From assembly GCF_001767395.1 (NCBI RefSeq), contig NZ_CP017014.1:1736001-1800000 (forward strand): 64,000 nucleotides of DNA, given 5' to 3'. The number at the start of each line of letters is the position of its first letter. Position 1 is the stretch's first letter. A model generated the notes under the pieces. It worked only from the letters and a program-made list of their open reading frames with translations, did no database searches and was not told the origin of the DNA. This document shows, piece after piece, positions 24,985 to 34,430 of this stretch. The position numbers and the translations under genes are program-made. The DNA is from Rhodococcus sp. WMMA185. GTDB taxonomy: Bacteria > Actinomycetota > Actinomycetes > Mycobacteriales > Mycobacteriaceae.

Positions 24985-26415
24985 CTATGACGCGGGCTTA
25001 CCCTGCTGGGCCCGCAACGCGGCTTCGGTCTCGACGCGACGCGCGGCGGAGAGGAGGTTCGCGGCGGCACGTTCGATCGCGTCTGCGAAATCGGTGATGT
25101 CCGGTGTCGTGTCGAAATCCCCTGTGATGCCGAAGCTCACGTTGTCACGGTAGCTCAGAATTGCGATACCGATACGGAGCCGTAGCGCGATCGGCACGCA
25201 GGGATTGATCTCGAGAATCTCGCGTCCCATGACATGAAGGATGCGCTTCGGTCCGGGAACGTTGGTAGCGATGGTCACCACACTGTGCTGCGGCAGCCGG
25301 GTGGCGAGACGGACGGCCCAGGCAATCGCCATGAAGGGGCCGTATTGCGCAAGCGTCGTGAATGCGTGCCCACCCTCGGATTCCTTGCCCGCCTTGTGAG
25401 TTGCGAGACGGCGATGCACCGTCATGAGTTGCTGGACGTTGTCGGCGACATCGACGGGTAGATAGGGCAGCATGAGCGACATCTCGTTGTGGGTCGTGCC
25501 GCCCCCGCGTGCCGGGCGCACCGACACGGGGACCAGGGTCCGGACGGTGTGAGGTCTCGGCCGTTCGCCGCGCTTCAACAGAATGTGGCGAAATCCGCTG
25601 GTGATAGCAGCGAGTGCCACGTCATTTACGGTGACGCCGTACGCATCGCAGATCTCGCGGGTCTCGGACATGCTTATGCGTGCGGCACGGTACCGGCGCT
25701 GCTTTCCGATCGGACCGATCAGGGACGTCGGACTCGCCGGCGTGAATATCTCGGAAACCAATCGGGCGAATCCTCGGGCGGTGTCCAGCCCCTTGACTGC
25801 GACGCGGCGCGGCACCTCGAACGCGGCGGCGACCAAATCCAATTGTTCTGAGGGCGAGGACAACACGGCGCGAGTGCGTGAGAGACGTCCGCGGGACTCT
25901 TGTTCGGCGTGCGGCGCCCCGGTGTCTACGCTGTCGCTAGTCGCCTCGTCGCAGAGGGCTTCGAAGAGTCGTGCGCCGGCGATACCGTCTGCCATACAGT
26001 GATGCATCTTCGCCAGGACTGCCCATCTGTCGTTGGCGAGACCTTCGATCACCCAGCACTCCCATAGTGGGCGGTCACGGTCGAGGCGATGCCCCATCAC
26101 CCGTCCCACGAAACCGAACAGCGCGTCGGCCTCGCCAGGATGTGGCAGCGCTACCCGGCGGATGTGGTGACCGATGTCGAACAGGGGATCGTCCTCCCAG
26201 GTCGGCGAGCCGAGATCAAGGGGTAGGGTGCGCACTCGCTGTCGCGCGTGCGGCAGCATCGACAGACGCTGCGCGACAGATTCGAGGAACTCGATCTGGT
26301 TCGGAGGCGGACCAGCGATGATTGCGATCGCCCCGATCGTCAGACTCGCGTGCGGGTCGGAATCCTCCGCTTCGAGGAAGCCTGCATCCAGCGGGGTCAA
26401 GTTGTCGTCGGCCAT
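24985..26415 (-). CDS. Wax ester synthase/diacylglycerol acyltransferase (WS/DGAT) 2
   Basis: This 476-residue protein is a second member of the family, diverged from WS/DGAT 1. The catalytic HHCMADG sits at the same residues, 138-144, after RDRPLWECWVIEGL. PGPKRILHVMGREI and a GITGDFDTTPDI segment near the C-terminus are typical. Having two WS/DGATs next to USPs and DevRS suggests storage-lipid synthesis during hypoxia. ATG 26415 has GGGAGG 12 nt upstream. No good DosR-like box is seen. Confidence 0.92.
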   Translation of the reverse strand: MADDNLTPLDAGFLEAEDSDPHASLTIGAIAIIAGPPPNQIEFLESVAQRLSMLPHARQRVRTLPLDLGSPTWEDDPLFDIGHHIRRVALPHPGEADALFGFVGRVMGHRLDRDRPLWECWVIEGLANDRWAVLAKMHHCMADGIAGARLFEALCDEATSDSVDTGAPHAEQESRGRLSRTRAVLSSPSEQLDLVAAAFEVPRRVAVKGLDTARGFARLVSEIFTPASPTSLIGPIGKQRRYRAARISMSETREICDAYGVTVNDVALAAITSGFRHILLKRGERPRPHTVRTLVPVSVRPARGGGTTHNEMSLMLPYLPVDVADNVQQLMTVHRRLATHKAGKESEGGHAFTTLAQYGPFMAIAWAVRLATRLPQHSVVTIATNVPGPKRILHVMGREILEINPCVPIALRLRIGIAILSYRDNVSFGITGDFDTTPDITDFADAIERAAANLLSAARRVETEAALRAQQGKPAS

Positions 26416-26468
26416 GTCTGGCTCTCACCTCCCGCTAGAGCCCTGGGCGCCAGGTTTGCCGATTTGGG

Positions 26469-27077
26469 TCAGCCGACCGGCCATTCTGGTGTCCGGCCGA
26501 AATCGTTCCACTCTCGATCCCACTGCCGCATCCGGCTTCGTGTACTCATCCAGCGAAGCCCGAAGAACAGCAGGACGAAGACCACCGCCGCGCCCACCCA
26601 GACCGACACTGCCGAACCCACGGCAATCGCCGCGTTCTCGGCGGTCGGCCTGGGCTCGTCGGTCATGTTGCCGTTCATGTCGACCCATACATCGACGGTG
26701 TCGCCGCGCTGCGCGCCGGGCCTGGTTTGCACTACGGCGGTGCGCAGTGTGCCGTCCCGGGCGGACCACTGCGCCGTCGCGCGGTCCAGTACTTCCGGAA
26801 AGCGGCTGGTAGCGCTCTCGACCACCGACGGCCGGGGGTCGTCGATGAGTGTGGCGGATTCGGTGTGTCCGGCCCTGAGTTGGGCTTGGGATTGTTCGTT
26901 CAGGCCCGCGTACGTCGCGGTTCCGAACGCCGCTGCGATCGGGACCATCATCAGGAGTGCGATGATCATTACCGCCGCGGCGACGAAATCGAGTCGATCG
27001 CTGGCACGCATGAGTGGATTTCGATTCCACGGCGCCAATCGCCACCAGCGCACTGTCGGTGTCTGGGCTGTGTTCAT
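26469..27077 (-). CDS. Rv1733c-like two-helix membrane protein
   Basis: This 202-residue protein has two membrane segments (VAAAVMIIALLMMVPIAAAF, near residue 33; AVSVWVGAAVVFVLLFFGLR, near 155) enclosing an extracytoplasmic domain with GDTVDVWVDMNGN. This is the pattern of mycobacterial Rv1733c, a DosR-induced conserved membrane antigen. The N-terminus RWWRLAPWNRNPLMRASDR is also typical. Start ATG 27077 follows GGGGGAGG. A longer reading from 27182 would place the DosR-like box inside the gene. Confidence 0.85.
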   Translation of the reverse strand: MNTAQTPTVRWWRLAPWNRNPLMRASDRLDFVAAAVMIIALLMMVPIAAAFGTATYAGLNEQSQAQLRAGHTESATLIDDPRPSVVESATSRFPEVLDRATAQWSARDGTLRTAVVQTRPGAQRGDTVDVWVDMNGNMTDEPRPTAENAAIAVGSAVSVWVGAAVVFVLLFFGLRWMSTRSRMRQWDREWNDFGRTPEWPVG

Positions 27078-27141
27078 CACGCGCCTCCCCCGGGACCATC
27101 CTCGTGTGTTCAAGTCTTTCGCGCTCGAGTCACACGGTGTA

Positions 27142-27155
27142 GGGCAGAAGGTCAT
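27142..27155 (-). promoter_or_regulatory. DevR/DosR-like box upstream of the Rv1733c-like gene
   Basis: On the minus strand ATGAC-CTTC-TGCCC, followed by TAC, matches the box before the nitroreductase (GTGAC-CATC-GGCCC). It lies 65 bp before the start at 27077. Confidence 0.5.
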
Positions 27156-27162
27156 TAGCTCG

Positions 27163-27192
27163 GTGAACACAGACGGTCCCACCGATGTTCAC
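27163..27192. other. Inverted repeat between Hsp20 and Rv1733c-like genes
   Basis: GTGAAC (27163-27168) pairs with GTTCAC (27187-27192) with an inner GGT-CCC-ACC. It could be a weak terminator for hsp20 or a regulatory structure; no more can be said. Confidence 0.3.
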
Positions 27193-27290
27193 GGTATCCC
27201 AGATCGTGCCGGTATACGACAAAATTCCCGACGAGGGAGGTGATTCGGATTCGAGCACCGGCGGCACGAGCGGATCTGCCTCGTGACCGA

Positions 27291-27322
27291 TTACTCGTCC
27301 CGATTCTTACTCGTCCCGATCT
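27291..27322. repeat. 16-bp tandem duplication at the hsp20 stop codon
   Basis: TTACTCGTCCCGAT begins two consecutive 16-bp units (27291-27306, 27307-27322), the second covering the last codons and stop of hsp20. The duplicated unit repeats the stop codon out of frame, indicating slippage. Confidence 0.8.
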
Positions 27323-27792
27323 GCATCGGTCCTTTCATCCGCTTCCGTCGCGGGGGCTTGTTGGATCTCGATGTGCTTTTCCGCTGTCTGAGATTCGGAG
27401 ACAGGCATCGACACCGTCAGAATTCCACCCTCATAGCTGGCCTCGATCTCATCGTCCGTCGCGCCTGCCGGCAGCGGGACCGAACGGTAGAAGCTTCCGT
27501 ATCGAAATTCCGACCGAGCATCCTGGCTCTCTTCTGTGCGTTCGGCCTTGATGGTCAGTTGTCCGTCGCGGACGCTGACGTCGATGTCTTTGGCAGGGTC
27601 CACGCCGGGTAGTTCGGCGCGCAGTGTGTAGCGCCCGTCAGCGATTTGTTCCTCGACGTGAATCATGTGACGCCCGAGTGACATCCACGGAGGTGTCGCC
27701 TCGAATCGGGGCAGCAGGTCCGGCCAGTCGGGCAGAGCCGGCAGGTTCGAGAACCAGGACTGGTGCGGGCGGCGGGGCGAAAGAGTGCTCAT
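27307..27792 (-). CDS. Hsp20/alpha-crystallin small heat shock protein
   Basis: This 161-residue chaperone has a central alpha-crystallin domain (about residues 45-135): RYTLRAELPGVDPAKDIDVS, GQLTIKAERTEE, FRYGSFYRSVPLPAGAT and the closing GGILTVSMPV motif. It holds denatured proteins and corresponds to the DosR-regulated HspX/Hsp20 class. The start is ATG 27792 with GGAG 6 nt upstream; an extension to 27852 is rejected. It is divergent from devR, with a good DosR-like box 68 bp upstream. Confidence 0.93.
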   Translation of the reverse strand: MSTLSPRRPHQSWFSNLPALPDWPDLLPRFEATPPWMSLGRHMIHVEEQIADGRYTLRAELPGVDPAKDIDVSVRDGQLTIKAERTEESQDARSEFRYGSFYRSVPLPAGATDDEIEASYEGGILTVSMPVSESQTAEKHIEIQQAPATEADERTDADRDE

Positions 27793-27859
27793 GACAACTC
27801 CAATCAGGGATAGTCGACACTGACTCTTCGATTGGACTCCTCGGGTGCACAACGAGGTA

Positions 27860-27873
27860 GGGCCAACAGTCCT
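27860..27873 (-). promoter_or_regulatory. DevR/DosR-like box in the hsp20-devR intergenic region
   Basis: GGGCC-AACA-GTCCT (+ strand), flanked by GTA and CTA, is the best match in the window to the mycobacterial form GGGxC-N4-GTCCC. It lies 68 bp before hsp20 and 214 bp before devR. Confidence 0.65.
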
Positions 27874-28086
27874 CTATTCCATTGGTGGCCAACCCCACGT
27901 GGCCCGATCGGGCGCTGTTGTGACGGAGTTTTCTGTGCTGAAGTTTCGGCCCCGACGCGCTTCGATGTTCCGGTCTGTCCTGGGGTGCCGGGGTGCTGCC
28001 TGATGCCTGAGGCCTGATGCCGCCCGCTGCGGTCGGCGTAATCTGAGGTTCGGAGCGGTCACGCAGCCAGGATCGGAGTTTGACGC

Positions 28087-28734
28087 ATGATCACGGTATT
28101 TCTAGTGGACGACCACGAAGTCGTCCGCCGCGGGATCGCGGACCTCTTGGGGGCCGATCCCGATCTGACGGTCATTGGCGAAGCCGCCTCTTATTCCCAG
28201 GCGATGGCACGGGTGCCCGCATTGAAACCGGACGTCGCAATCCTCGATGTCCGCCTGCCCGACGGGAACGGAATCGAGTTGTGCCGCGAATTGCAATCGA
28301 CAGTACCCGACTTACGTTGCCTCATAATGACATCGTTCATGGACGACCAGGCTATGCTCGACGCGATCCTCGCCGGCGCAAGCGGATACGTGGTCAAGGA
28401 CATTCGGGGCATGGAACTGGCGGAGGCGGTCCACGACGTCGGCGCGGGCAAGTCCCTTCTCGACAGTCGCGCCGCCGATGCATTGAGAGCGAAGATTCGA
28501 GCGGACTCGAGCGAGCGGGAGGGCATGTTCGGTCACCTGACAAATCAGGAGAGAACGTTGCTCGCCCTACTCGGCGAAGGGCTGACCAACCGCCAGATCG
28601 CCGCCCGGATGTTCCTCGCGGAGAAGACAGTGAAGAATTACGTTTCGCGTCTGCTGACCAAGCTGGGAGTCGAACGAAGGACTCAGGCGGCGGTACTCGC
28701 TACGAAGATGCCGTCCAGACCAACCGACACCTGA
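28087..28734 (+). CDS. devR: DevR/DosR dormancy response regulator
   Basis: This 215-residue NarL-family regulator is very close to M. tuberculosis DosR in its opening [20 protein letters not shown], in [19 protein letters not shown] with phospho-acceptor Asp54, in Thr82 and Lys104 of the receiver active site, and in [20 protein letters not shown] of the LuxR-type helix-turn-helix. The Lys-Asn pair that contacts DNA in DosR is present near residues 183-184. ATG 28087 has GGAG about 9 nt upstream. It lies 51 bp before its sensor kinase gene and is divergent from hsp20. Confidence 0.97.
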   Translation: MITVFLVDDHEVVRRGIADLLGADPDLTVIGEAASYSQAMARVPALKPDVAILDVRLPDGNGIELCRELQSTVPDLRCLIMTSFMDDQAMLDAILAGASGYVVKDIRGMELAEAVHDVGAGKSLLDSRAADALRAKIRADSSEREGMFGHLTNQERTLLALLGEGLTNRQIAARMFLAEKTVKNYVSRLLTKLGVERRTQAAVLATKMPSRPTDT

Positions 28735-30543
<1,809 letters not shown>

Positions 30544-30576
30544 CCAGACCGAGTCACCCAAGACACCGCCGTGGTG

Positions 30577-30590
30577 AGGACCTTGTCCCC
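30577..30590 (+). promoter_or_regulatory. DevR/DosR-like box upstream of USP 2
   Basis: AGGAC-CTTG-TCCCC follows the same 5-4-5 layout as the other boxes and closely resembles ATGAC-CTTC-TGCCC at 27142-27155. It lies 70 bp before the USP start codon. Confidence 0.5.
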
Positions 30591-30659
30591 TACAGTGCGC
30601 ACGTCGTGGCTGTGACGATGGTGAATACAGAAGCCGCGCATATCCTCGAGGAGAATACA

Positions 30660-31541
30660 ATGACCGCTCGTCGCCCGATTCTCGTGGGAACAGACGGTTC
30701 CCCATCGTCGGTTCAGGCAGTCGCTTGGGCTGCGTACGAAGCTGCGCTGCGGAGTTGTCCCTTATCGGTGATCACGACCAACTTCGTTCCTGGTAACTAC
30801 GGTGTCCCCATCGGTATGCCGGCGAGCTTCTTCGAAGACGAAGAACGCGACGCGAAGAACCGCCTCGAGGCTGCGGCCCAGCTCGCGGCTGAAAGCGCAC
30901 CCGGACACACCTTGGACATTCAGACCACTCTCTGCACAGGCACCCCGGCCGGTGAACTCCTCGAACGATCGAAATCCGCATCGATGGTGGTCGTCGGTGC
31001 GAACAGGCGTGGGATCATCGAGCGAGGGTTCCTCGGGTCGGTCAGTGCCGCAGTGGGCACCCACGCGCAGTGTCCGGTAGCAATCATTCGCGCCAATCCC
31101 GAAACCGAGATCACCCGTACTGAGGGCCCGGTTGTCGTCGGGGTGGATGGATCAGCTCACAGTGAAGCCGCCATTTCGATGGCCTTCGAGGAGGCTGCGC
31201 TGCGGCGGTGTGAACTGGTCGCAGTTCACGCATGGTCCGACGTCAAGCTCCCCAGGGGAAGCGATAGCGATGGCGAGTCCAAGGTGCAGCAGGTTGTCAC
31301 CCAGGAAACTGCCGTGTTGTCGGCCAGCCTCGCCGGCCGTGCCGAGAGCTTTCCGGACGTGAAGGTTCGGACGAAGGTCGTGAGGGACGACCCGGTGCAA
31401 AACCTGCGTGAGCAAGCCGATAGTGCCCGACTGCTCGTGGTGGGTAGTCGCGGACGTGGAGGGTTCGCCAGCATGCTGCTGGGATCCACGAGTCGGGCTC
31501 TGATGCACTCGGTCCGCTGTCCACTCCTCATCGTTCGGTAG
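30660..31541 (+). CDS. Tandem-domain universal stress protein 2
   Basis: This 293-residue protein has two USP domains, opening with ILVGTDGSPSS and VVVGVDGSAHS. ATP-loop motifs are VVVGANRRGIIERGFLGSVS and VVGSRGRGGFASMLLGSTS. It is closest in layout to Rv2005c, which in M. tuberculosis lies beside Rv2004c, as here. ATG 30660 has GAGGAG 7 nt upstream; a much longer in-frame reading from 30510 overlaps devS and is rejected. A DosR-like box lies 70 bp upstream. Confidence 0.92.
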   Translation: MTARRPILVGTDGSPSSVQAVAWAAYEAALRSCPLSVITTNFVPGNYGVPIGMPASFFEDEERDAKNRLEAAAQLAAESAPGHTLDIQTTLCTGTPAGELLERSKSASMVVVGANRRGIIERGFLGSVSAAVGTHAQCPVAIIRANPETEITRTEGPVVVGVDGSAHSEAAISMAFEEAALRRCELVAVHAWSDVKLPRGSDSDGESKVQQVVTQETAVLSASLAGRAESFPDVKVRTKVVRDDPVQNLREQADSARLLVVGSRGRGGFASMLLGSTSRALMHSVRCPLLIVR

Positions 31542-31671
31542 CTTCTTGCAGGTTGCACGGTCACGAGAACGTTGGTGATGCAGACCGAGGCGTATCGTTG
31601 AACACCACCCGCGGACCGGCTTCCGACCGAGCAGTTCGATACCACGGACCCGACGCTGCGGACCGCGGTCG

Positions 31672-31685
31672 ATGACGAAAGGCCC
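31672..31685 (+). promoter_or_regulatory. DevR/DosR-like box upstream of the leader ORF
   Basis: ATGAC-GAAA-GGCCC repeats the half-sites of the nitroreductase box (GTGAC...GGCCC). It lies 67 bp before the 39-codon ORF at 31752 and 197 bp before the Rv2004c-like ATG. This puts the small ORF at the usual distance from a box. Confidence 0.55.
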
Positions 31686-31751
31686 TGATACATTTGGCAA
31701 CAACCTCGCTTGGATGAATTCCGGCAGCAGACTACTGGCAGGTGATGGCGC

Positions 31752-31871
31752 ATGAAAGCAACTCTGGACTCCGCCGACGAAGACGACCTGCAGACCCTGC
31801 AGACTCTGTATGAGCGGGTGGAACGTCACGAACGCCATCCGTCGACGATCCACTCGGCTGCCATCGCGTGA
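31752..31871 (+). CDS. Candidate 39-residue leader peptide
   Basis: A short acidic, helix-prone ORF (MKATLDSADEDD..., LQTLYERVERHERH, ending AAIA) runs from ATG 31752 to TGA 31871. It is preceded by AGGTGATGG and ends 10 bp before the well-supported ATG of the next gene at 31882. No family recognised. Its position right behind a DosR-like box suggests it is transcribed and could couple translation of the following gene. It could also be chance. Confidence 0.4.
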   Translation: MKATLDSADEDDLQTLQTLYERVERHERHPSTIHSAAIA

Positions 31872-31881
31872 CGGAGTCCTC

Positions 31882-33393
31882 ATGCAGATCTCCGACAGGT
31901 CGCAAAGGTCTTCGTCGCCGCGCGTCGCCGGCGATCTCGGCGTGAACGGAACCGAGACGCACACGGCCTATGTCTTTATGGTCGGTGATGTCGTCTTCAA
32001 GGCCAAGAAGCCGATCAGGACGGCGTTCGTCGACTTCGGTACCGCAGAGAAGCGGCGCGAGGCATGTGAGCGCGAAGTAGCTTTGAACCAGAGGCTGTGC
32101 CCCGATGTGTATCTCGGAGTGGCGCAGCTCATCGACCCCGGCGGGGTTGAGGCGGAGCCACTGGTCAAGATGCGCCGGATGCCGGCGGATCGCAGGTTGG
32201 CCCTGTTGGTCACGAAGGACAGCGACTCTCACCCGTTCCTGGATACAATCGCGGAGCTCGTCGCCCACTTCCATGCGCGAGCCGAGCGGAGTGCGGAGAT
32301 CGACCGGGACGCAACGGCGGATGCGATCACCGTGCGGTGGGGGGCCAACGTTTCCGAGGTGTCGGGCTACCAATGTGATGTGCTGTCCGAGGTGGAGATC
32401 GACGAGGTCGACCGACGGGCCCGGAGATACCTGAGAGGGCGGAAGGATCTGTTCGACAACCGGATCCGGGAAAGCCGTGTCGTCGATGGGCATGGCGATC
32501 TTCTGGCGGACGACATCTTCTGTCTCCCGGACGGGCCGCGCGTTCTCGACTGTCTCGACTTCGACGAGCACCTGCGCCACGTCGACGGTGTCGACGACGC
32601 AGCATGCTTGGCCATGGATCTCGAGTACCTCGGGCGCGAAGACCTCGCGTCGCGGTTCCTCGATCGCTACTGCCTCGAGGCTGCTGACCAGCCACCCGAT
32701 TCTCTGCGCCATCACTACATCGCGTACCGGGCGTTCGTGCGCGCGAAAGTGGCATGTCTGAGATACATGCAGGGTTCTCTTGCCGCCAGCGAAGACGCCC
32801 GGTTGCATTGCCGACTGGCCTTGCGACATCTGAGAGTCGGCACTGTTCGACTGGCTTTGGTCGGAGGGCTGCCCGGCACGGGAAAGTCGACGCTCGCGCG
32901 CGGATTGTCCGAACGTACCGGCGCGGTCGTCATATCCAGCGATCGCGTCCGTAAGGAACTCGCAGGACTCGATGCGAGTTCCCGTCAGGTTTCCGAATTC
33001 GGCGAGGGTTTGTACACCGGCACCATGACCGACCGCACCTATGCCGAGATGCTGCGGAGGGCGGCTACCCACCTCGCCGCCGGGCAGTCGGTCATCCTGG
33101 ATGCATCGTGGACCCTGTCGGGTTTCCGACAGCATGCGGATCTCGTTGCTAGCCGAAGCCACAGTGATCTCGTCGAACTTCGGTGCACAGCGCCACGCGA
33201 TGTCGCTATCGGGAGGATACGGAATCGACCACTCGGCGACTCGGACGCGACACCCGCGGTGTACGACGCCATGTCCGCGCAGGCTGCCCCTTGGACATCG
33301 GCCACAGAGGTCGACACCGCCGCGGCCCCCGAGGAAAGCCTCGCGGCGGCCGAGCGGATATGGCATTCGACATCGGAGTGGCGAAAGGACTAG
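31882..33393 (+). CDS. Rv2004c-like bifunctional phosphotransferase/AAA ATPase
   Basis: This 503-residue protein has an N-terminal aminoglycoside-phosphotransferase-like domain (about residues 20-320, DGHGDLLADDIFCL as a variant of the HGDLHxxN loop) and a C-terminal P-loop kinase domain (GLPGTGKSTLARGLSERTGA, then the late RNRPLGDSDAT). This matches Rv2004c, a DosR-regulon protein of unknown substrate. ATG 31882 has CGGAG 6 nt upstream. Its location between a USP and PfkB parallels the mycobacterial arrangement. A longer start at 31810 would overlap the leader ORF. Confidence 0.88.
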   Translation: MQISDRSQRSSSPRVAGDLGVNGTETHTAYVFMVGDVVFKAKKPIRTAFVDFGTAEKRREACEREVALNQRLCPDVYLGVAQLIDPGGVEAEPLVKMRRMPADRRLALLVTKDSDSHPFLDTIAELVAHFHARAERSAEIDRDATADAITVRWGANVSEVSGYQCDVLSEVEIDEVDRRARRYLRGRKDLFDNRIRESRVVDGHGDLLADDIFCLPDGPRVLDCLDFDEHLRHVDGVDDAACLAMDLEYLGREDLASRFLDRYCLEAADQPPDSLRHHYIAYRAFVRAKVACLRYMQGSLAASEDARLHCRLALRHLRVGTVRLALVGGLPGTGKSTLARGLSERTGAVVISSDRVRKELAGLDASSRQVSEFGEGLYTGTMTDRTYAEMLRRAATHLAAGQSVILDASWTLSGFRQHADLVASRSHSDLVELRCTAPRDVAIGRIRNRPLGDSDATPAVYDAMSAQAAPWTSATEVDTAAAPEESLAAAERIWHSTSEWRKD

Positions 33394-33443
33394 GAAAAAC
33401 AGCCGTGGTTGCGAGGCGGTTTACCCGAGAAGAGAAGGCGCGG

Positions 33444-34430
33444 ATGCCCGGCATCGTGACCGTGACGATGAATCCCGCGCTTGATATCACCACGAGCACG
33501 AGCATGGTCGTACCGACCAGCAAGGTGCGGTGCGGAGAACCGCGTCGCGACCCCGGCGGTGGCGGTCTCAACGTCGCCCGGGTGCTCCGAGTCCTCGGAG
33601 CATCGGCTACGGCGGTGTTTCCGTCCGGTGGCCACATCGGCCGTGCCATAGAGGATCTGGTGGCCACCGAGGGTGTCGCGATGCGCAGTCTGACGATCCG
33701 GGGGTCCACACGGGAGAGTCTTACGATCAACGAGACCGAGACGGGTCTGCAATACCGGTTCGTCCTGCCTGGGCCCAGGATGACATCGATGGAGCAGGCA
33801 GCCTTTCTCGACCTGGTCACGGAGGCCGCGTCCGAGGCCTCCTACGTGGTCGTGAGCGGGAGTCTTCCGCCGGGTGTGCCTGACGACTTCTATCAGCATG
33901 TGGCGGATGTCGTCGGCGAACTGGGTGCGCGTGTGGTGGTGGATACTTCCGGCCCGGCGCTGCGACAACTTCGGGGTGGTGTGTTTCTCGTCAAACCCAG
34001 CATTCGTGAACTGCGGGAGTGGACTGGGCGGAAGTTGCAGGTGGTCGACGACCAGGTGGCCGGGGCGCGAGAGCTCATCGTCCGCGGAGTATGCGCTGTG
34101 GTCGTACTCTCTCTGGGTGCCGAGGGGGCTCTCTTGGTCACTCGGCACCAAGAGGAGTACTTCCCGTCGATCGACGTCCCCGTGGTCAGTGGTGTGGGCG
34201 CAGGAGACAGTATGGTCGCGGGGATGGTCTACGGTCTGGCTCACCGCTGGTCGCTGAGCGACTCCGTCCGATACGGGGTTTCGGCGGGCGCAGCCATGCT
34301 GCAGACACCGGGTACCGCGCTGTGCCGACTGGAGGACGTCAAGCGCTTCTATAGCGAGCTCACCGACGGATCGGCCCCGACTCGCTCATCGGGCTCCTCC
34401 GCGCCTGCCGTTCGCCGTGCTGATCGGTGA
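33444..34430 (+). CDS. pfkB: PfkB-family sugar kinase (Rv2029c-like)
   Basis: This 328-residue ribokinase-fold enzyme probably phosphorylates fructose-6-phosphate or a related phosphosugar. MNPALDITTS begins the family N-terminus; GGGGLNVARVLRVLG is the first signature. VVSGSLPPGVP is mid-protein, and the catalytic SGVGAGDSMVAGMVYGL anion-hole motif with base Asp is near residue 258. M. tuberculosis pfkB (Rv2029c) is DosR-dependent. ATG 33444 has AAGG 6 nt upstream. Its last 45 bp overlap the convergent PEP-synthase gene. Confidence 0.92.
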   Translation: MPGIVTVTMNPALDITTSTSMVVPTSKVRCGEPRRDPGGGGLNVARVLRVLGASATAVFPSGGHIGRAIEDLVATEGVAMRSLTIRGSTRESLTINETETGLQYRFVLPGPRMTSMEQAAFLDLVTEAASEASYVVVSGSLPPGVPDDFYQHVADVVGELGARVVVDTSGPALRQLRGGVFLVKPSIRELREWTGRKLQVVDDQVAGARELIVRGVCAVVVLSLGAEGALLVTRHQEEYFPSIDVPVVSGVGAGDSMVAGMVYGLAHRWSLSDSVRYGVSAGAAMLQTPGTALCRLEDVKRFYSELTDGSAPTRSSGSSAPAVRRADR

